DNA from: Notamacropus eugenii
Taxonomy: Eukaryota > Chordata > Mammalia > Diprotodontia > Macropodidae
Reading direction: 5' to 3'
Assembly (NCBI RefSeq): GCF_028372415.1
Contig: NC_092875.1
Coordinates: forward strand, 190,245,522-190,309,521
Length of the DNA: 64,000 nt
Part shown: piece by piece, positions 59,561 to 64,000 of the stretch
How positions within the stretch are numbered: position 1 is the first letter of the stretch
How the letters are laid out: every line of letters starts with the position of its first letter
Notes under the pieces: model-generated
What the model was told of the DNA's origin: nothing
Seen by the model: only the letters and a program-made list of their open reading frames with translations
The model's database searches: none
Position numbers and translations under genes: made by a program

Positions 59561-59924
59561 TAATATGGACAAAGAAGAATTAAGACACACTAAGCTTGGC
59601 CTGGCATCGTTTGAAAGCAACTGAGCCACCTGCTAAGAAGCTGAGTATTTCTTTATTCCTGTTAAATCACACCTAAAAACAGTTAAATTTCATAACACCC
59701 TACTTCTTTTATGCTAATCACATACATAAAAATATAATCAAAAGTCAACGGCAATTTTATGAATAACAACACAAACATGTCTGCTTTATTTCTACAGCTA
59801 ATTTTCATACAGTGGCATCTAACTTACTATAAAATTATTTTCCTATTTTTCTCAGTGTTCCAGCACAGGCTAACTAACCCCTCTGCTCTGTCAGAACTAA
59901 ACTGGGAAACGAGACAGACTATAG

Positions 59925-60148
59925 TTAAAAGAACATTGATATAGAGAATGAGAGTTTGAATTCCAGCTCTTCTGTTACTTATATGAATTTATATAAGTTA
60001 CTTAACTTTCTCAAGATTTCAGTTTTCTCATCTACAAAACGAATAGGATAGACTAACTGATCTCCAAGGTCACTCATCTATAAAATGAATAGGTAGGACT
60101 AACTGATCTCTGAGGTCACTTTCAGCTCTCTCACAACCCAACCCTAAG
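59925..60148 (+). repeat. CORE-SINE with internal tandem duplication
   Basis: SINE order is clear (GAGTTTGAATTCCAGCTC, CAGTTTTCTCATCTAC). The segment CTCATCTAC...AAGGTCACT at about 60028-60073 is repeated at about 60074-60121 with few changes, before the normal tail TTTCAGCTCTCTC. Confidence 0.75.
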
Positions 60149-60359
60149 ACTTTGTGAGTACCATACACATAGAATGAATACACTTAATAAATATATGCAT
60201 TTAAACATTAAAATGTCAGATTTTTACAAAAGTTTAGGACCTGGTTATTGTCTTGCATATAAGAGCTTACAAATTGTGTCATCTGTTCAAATGAGAAAAT
60301 ATATTGATTATTGATGTGTTTAAAATGGCTAAAATATATTTTGGTATTTTAATTAATAT

Positions 60360-60445
60360 CTATTATTTATATATGTATATATATATATAATATATGTATA
60401 ACATATATAATATACGTATATTATATATACATAACACATATATGT
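60360..60445. repeat. TA/TATG microsatellite
   Basis: Alternating TA with ATATGTATA and ACATATATAA units; self-complementary over much of its length. Confidence 0.85.
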
Positions 60446-60482
60446 ATTTTAAAATAATTCAAATAAAATGTATCAAAATAGT

Positions 60483-61087
60483 TGTTGGGGATGGAAGCTC
60501 AATTTCATGTGGACAGTCTCGGGCGGGTAAAGGTGGGAACTTCTAAATCTTAGAGTTCTCATGAGGCCCCCCAGAAAACAGCAGGGAATCGAGGAGTGAG
60601 ACCGAGCAATCTCGTATATTTCCGCCTCTTCCCATGAGAAATGGGAGAGAGCTCTCCCTGCCCTCGAGATTGGCCCGGGTCTGGGCACACCTATTGTTAT
60701 CTAACAGGCACGGTATTCAGGTGCAAACTACGAGGCCGGAGAGCTTAAGTACGGTCAGGAAAGCCCGAAGGCGCTCTTAGCTTAGGAGGGGCCCTGACAG
60801 GACAGAAGGCTCCGTTTTTCCTCTCTTCACTCTCCCCTCCCCCTCTCTCCCCACTTACACTTCTGCTTCCAATCTCTTACCGTAAGATCTTTGCCTCCTT
60901 GGGAGATTTCTCTCTCCCTCCTAAGGAAGAGCTCCCCCTGCACATGTAACCAGGACCCTGAATAAAGCCTAACCCTTGTTCGACTCCAGAAAGTCTCTTC
61001 TCTCATACGTTTATCCGGTTTGGCCAACTGAAGACCTGGGACAGGTAAGGTAAGACTTGGGTAGCCCTCAGGCCTCTAGGCCTGGCA
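60483..61087 (+). mobile_element. Endogenous retrovirus solo LTR
   Basis: A 605-bp block begins TGTTGGGG and ends CCTGGCA (TG...CA), with the 6-bp duplication AATAGT on both sides (60477-60482 / 61088-61093). It is much more GC-rich than its surroundings and has AATAAA at 60961-60966 followed by a T/C-rich R-U5-like region (AAGTCTCTTCTCTCATACG). No internal retroviral genes are present, so it is a recombined solo LTR. The 6-bp duplication fits ERV integration; the class cannot be fixed by eye. Confidence 0.82.
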
Positions 61088-61289
61088 AATAGTAACTACT
61101 CATTCTACACCAATAAATTCCAAAAACTCTTTAGTCAAAGCATTTTTGACAACAAATATCCTAATCTGATATCAAGTTACTCTTTTAAGACTGACTGCCC
61201 TGAAAAACTAGCAAGCTGCTCAGATAAAGTTCTGATATTAGAGAAATAAGGAAGTGATTAAAATAGTAAGAATGGCAGTCATTTCCAAA

Positions 61290-61890
61290 AAGATCAATAT
61301 GTAAAAAGGCAGTTTTCAGAGGAAGAAATCCAAGCTATCAACAGTTAAAACAAATACACTCTAAGTCATTAATGCAAGGAATACAAAAGATGAGAAAAAA
61401 GGAAAATGGCCATAAGAGGAACTACAGTGTATGGAGTACATACACTACTGGTGGAACTGTGAAGTAATCCAGTTGGACCCCAGGCCTGGAAAGCAATTTG
61501 GAACTATGCCCCAAGTCACTAAACTGTGCATACTATATAATCCAGCAATATCACTAGTTCCATACTCCAAAGAAATCAAAGCAGAAAAAGAATCATGCAT
61601 TTTAAAATATTCATAGCATTTAGTTGTAGTCAAGTCTGCAAATAAAAAGGGTGCCTATCAATTGGGGAATGACTGAAGATAATAATATAGTATATTACTG
61701 AATTACACTGTAGGAAATGGCAAAAGAAAAACTTGAGGACTGTACGAACTGATGGACTATGAAAATGAGCAGAAGCAGAGAACAATTTATGTAGTAACAA
61801 TGTTATTTGAAAGGATTACGAATTCTGATCAACGTAATGATCAATCATGATTCCAGAGAATTGATAATGAAGTATGAAGGCCATTTCCTG
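61290..61890 (+). repeat. L1 ORF2 3' end remnant
   Basis: GGCAGTTTTCAGAGGAAGAA, CACTACTGGTGGAACTGTGA, AGCAATTTGGAACTATGCCC, AATCCAGCAATATCACTAG and CTATCAATTGGGGAATGACTG follow ORF2 C-terminal order (compare 50850-51290). Decayed frame. Confidence 0.75.
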
Positions 61891-63059
61891 ACATTTTTGA
61901 AAAAACATATAGATGTGTTTTTCTTGACAATCTTGAGGACTGTTTTTCTTTTTGTATTTCTTGAGGTAAGAGATTTGGGAGGAACAGGGGAGTGAGCCAT
62001 AGGGTCATTTGTGGCCCCTTTCTGAAAAAAAGTTTGTTTTTAAAACATGCACAAAACAGAGAACTAATTGAAATTCAGAAGGCAACAAATAAGCAGATCT
62101 TTGAACTAACATGTAAAGTATACCATACGCTTTTTTTTTTTTTTAAAGTAACTTTATGTAGGCAAAATTGTGTTTTCAAGTACTCTTTTCCCCTTCCACT
62201 TGGCATACAGGAATCTTTTTTGGTGTTCATTAAGTTCAGAATTTTAAAAAAAAGAAAAAATTGCTGCCCTGAGCTTTTTTCTAACAAAGCAAAGGATGAT
62301 GCATTTTACAAAGTGATGGCAAAACAAAAAGGCCAATTCTGAATTCTTGTCAGCATTGATGCATTGGAGTTGGAGGGTGAGTGGTGGAGTAGAGAGGGAA
62401 TGGGAAAAAGAAGATTAATGTGACATGCTGTATGTCTTGGAGGGAAAAATGGTTACTGTAGGAGAATCATTTTGTTGCCCAGCAAATTAATGAGTCCCAG
62501 GCCCTTTTTATATTCTCTTGCCACGTGCACTAAACAAACTGTTAGAAAAAAAAAACTTCCAAACTACACGACCATTCATACACATAACCAATCTGTGCAT
62601 GAATGAAAAGGTACTTTTGAAAAGGGTAAGGTCTCTAAGTCACATACTGTTCAATTTATTCATTGTGCAAGAGAAGTTAATTCTTTTCAGTACGTTCCTC
62701 CACGAGTTCTACGCAAGGATAGCCAAAGACTTGTTTTTTAAATGTTAATTTTTAAAAATTCATAAGACTCTCTTCATGAATTCTTTCCTATCCCATTTCA
62801 AAGTACTGAATTTAAAGTTCTAAAAAGTTCTAGGCAGTTCTAAAAGCTTTCTTCTTATTTCACAGAAAAATAATATAATCAAGTTAAACTATTCTATTTC
62901 ATAATCCAATCTTACCTTATCCCCAGGTTCCATACCATAAGACCATGTTAGAGGATTTCAAAAGGAAACAACTTCTTACTAAATACCATGGAAAGAAGAG
63001 AAAAATGTTCCAAACTCTTGGAATACTTGCTAATTTTCTGATTTTTTCATTTGACTATA
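61891..63059. other. NUP153 intron, unassigned
   Basis: No ORF or repeat recognised beyond a T run at 62131-62145 and short AT-rich tracts. No zinc-finger-like coding exon is visible on the minus strand. Confidence 0.5.
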
Positions 63060-63910
63060 AATAAGACCTCTCCAACTAGATGTACCACGGGTATCTCTGA
63101 ACCACTATGTCCAAAACAGAAATATCTTTTTCTTGATTTTACTATTTCTATTGGAAGTAGTATCATTATTTCTGTCACACAAATTTAGATTCATCCTTAG
63201 CTTTCATTTCTCTCATTCCTCATGTCTTAATTTACACCATGTCTCATATCTGTTTCTCTCCATTCATGTGGCCACTATAGTGGTCCAGGTCTTCATCACA
63301 TCTTGCTTGAACTATGTATTGTAACGGTCTAATTAGTCTCCTAGCACCCTCTCCAGTCCACCTTCCACACAGCTGCTAAAGTGATCATCTTAAAGCACAG
63401 TTCTGACCCAAAAATAGTCTTGTCTGAGAAAAACTCCACTTTTTCTTCTGCAGCTAGACTAGCTCTTCTGTTTGGCATTAAAGGCTTTCATTCACACCCT
63501 ATCTCCAGTCTATATTTCTAGGTTTATTGCATACTATTTTCCTTTATGTACTCTTATGTTCCAGTTATATTGGCCTGATTGTTGTTCCCTGAATATTCCA
63601 CCTCCCTTCTCTATGCCTTTATACTGGTGGTCTCACACTCATGGAGTGCACTTCCTCCTTACCCTGTCTTATGGAATCCCTCCTTCCTTTCAAAGCATCA
63701 CCTCAGGTCTCAGTCCCCACAAGAAGGTTATCCTGATCTACTTCCCTTCCAACACATTTACTCTCTGTAACTGACAAATTACTTTGTATATTTTCCAAAT
63801 TTTTTGTGCACTTGCTGTTCCTAATGAAATACAACCTCTGTGAGAACAGGGGCTGATTTGTTTCTCTGCAGCCATAGTCCTAGAACATAGTAGGTGCAAT
63901 AAATGACCCC
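63060..63910 (+). repeat. LINE-2 3' region
   Basis: GGTCCAGGTCTTCATCACAT, ACAGCTGCTAAAGTGATCAT, CTGTTTGGCATTAAAGGC, CTGTGAGAACAGGGGCTG and ATAGTAGGTGCAATAAATG follow the L2 order to its end. Confidence 0.75.
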
Positions 63911-64000
63911 TAATCCCACAGGATAGCTTAATTCATCTTGAATATCATCTGAAAGGATACATACCACAGTCTATGATATATACCACAGCATAACAACTAT

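Noticed and set aside
60483..61087. GC-rich block at 60.5-61.1 kb as a CpG-island promoter or exon
   Set aside because: TG...CA ends with a 6-bp target duplication and an LTR-type poly(A) region explain it as a solo LTR.
58833..64000. Further NUP153 zinc-finger exons upstream of 58832
   Set aside because: No minus-strand C-x2-C...C-x2-C pattern with splice sites was found; the interval holds L2, SINE, LTR and L1 sequence.

Overview
The window is nuclear DNA from a mammal, very probably a marsupial. The evidence is the last six coding exons of the nucleoporin gene NUP153 in vertebrate exon-intron form, plus a repeat content typical of metatherians: young L1, many ORF1-only half-L1 (HAL1) elements whose 5' ends read GGGGGCAGAGCCAAGATGG, tRNA-like and CORE-SINEs starting GGGCAGCTAGGTGG, and old L2 and CR1/L3. 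No prokaryotic or viral genes, CRISPR array or operon is present.

Layout. 1-2,740: AT-rich, with a plausible poly(A) site, perhaps the 3' UTR of a gene converging on NUP153. 2,840-4,340: minus-strand CR1/L3 remnant. 5,580-22,925: a nest of retroelements with target-site duplications (TSDs) readable at most junctions. An old minus-strand L1 (Z) is split by HAL1-A. HAL1-A is split by HAL1-B and by minus-strand HAL1-C. HAL1-C is split by HAL1-D and carries an RPL17 retrocopy near its tail. 22,926-26,545: L2 fragments and other repeats. 26,588-28,543: KPNA2 processed pseudogene. 28,617-30,390: a minisatellite, CR1/L3 and a decayed minus-strand 7SL RNA pseudogene. 31,340-33,460: degraded L1 and AT-rich DNA. 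About 33,465-58,832: the 3' part of NUP153 on the minus strand. 58,833-64,000: upstream NUP153 intron with L2, SINEs, an ERV solo LTR and an L1 tail.

The functional locus is NUP153. Six exons (58,832 to 34,532) splice in one frame into 660 residues plus stop: one Ran-binding-type zinc finger, a disordered FG-repeat domain (26 FG dipeptides by eye) and a basic C-terminus. Its introns hold a 6.1-kb L1 (45,769-51,862) with intact ORF1 and an ORF2 broken by one in-frame TGA, two HAL1 copies and many SINEs.

No undescribed protein system was found. The most notable observations are the nested retroelement record, the HAL1 family with its shared architecture, the near-intact antisense L1 in NUP153, two short dispersed duplications that look like templated insertions (57,427/58,849 and 25,097/28,835), the 7SL pseudogene, and the solo LTR. 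All calls come from reading the sequence; no database search was run.
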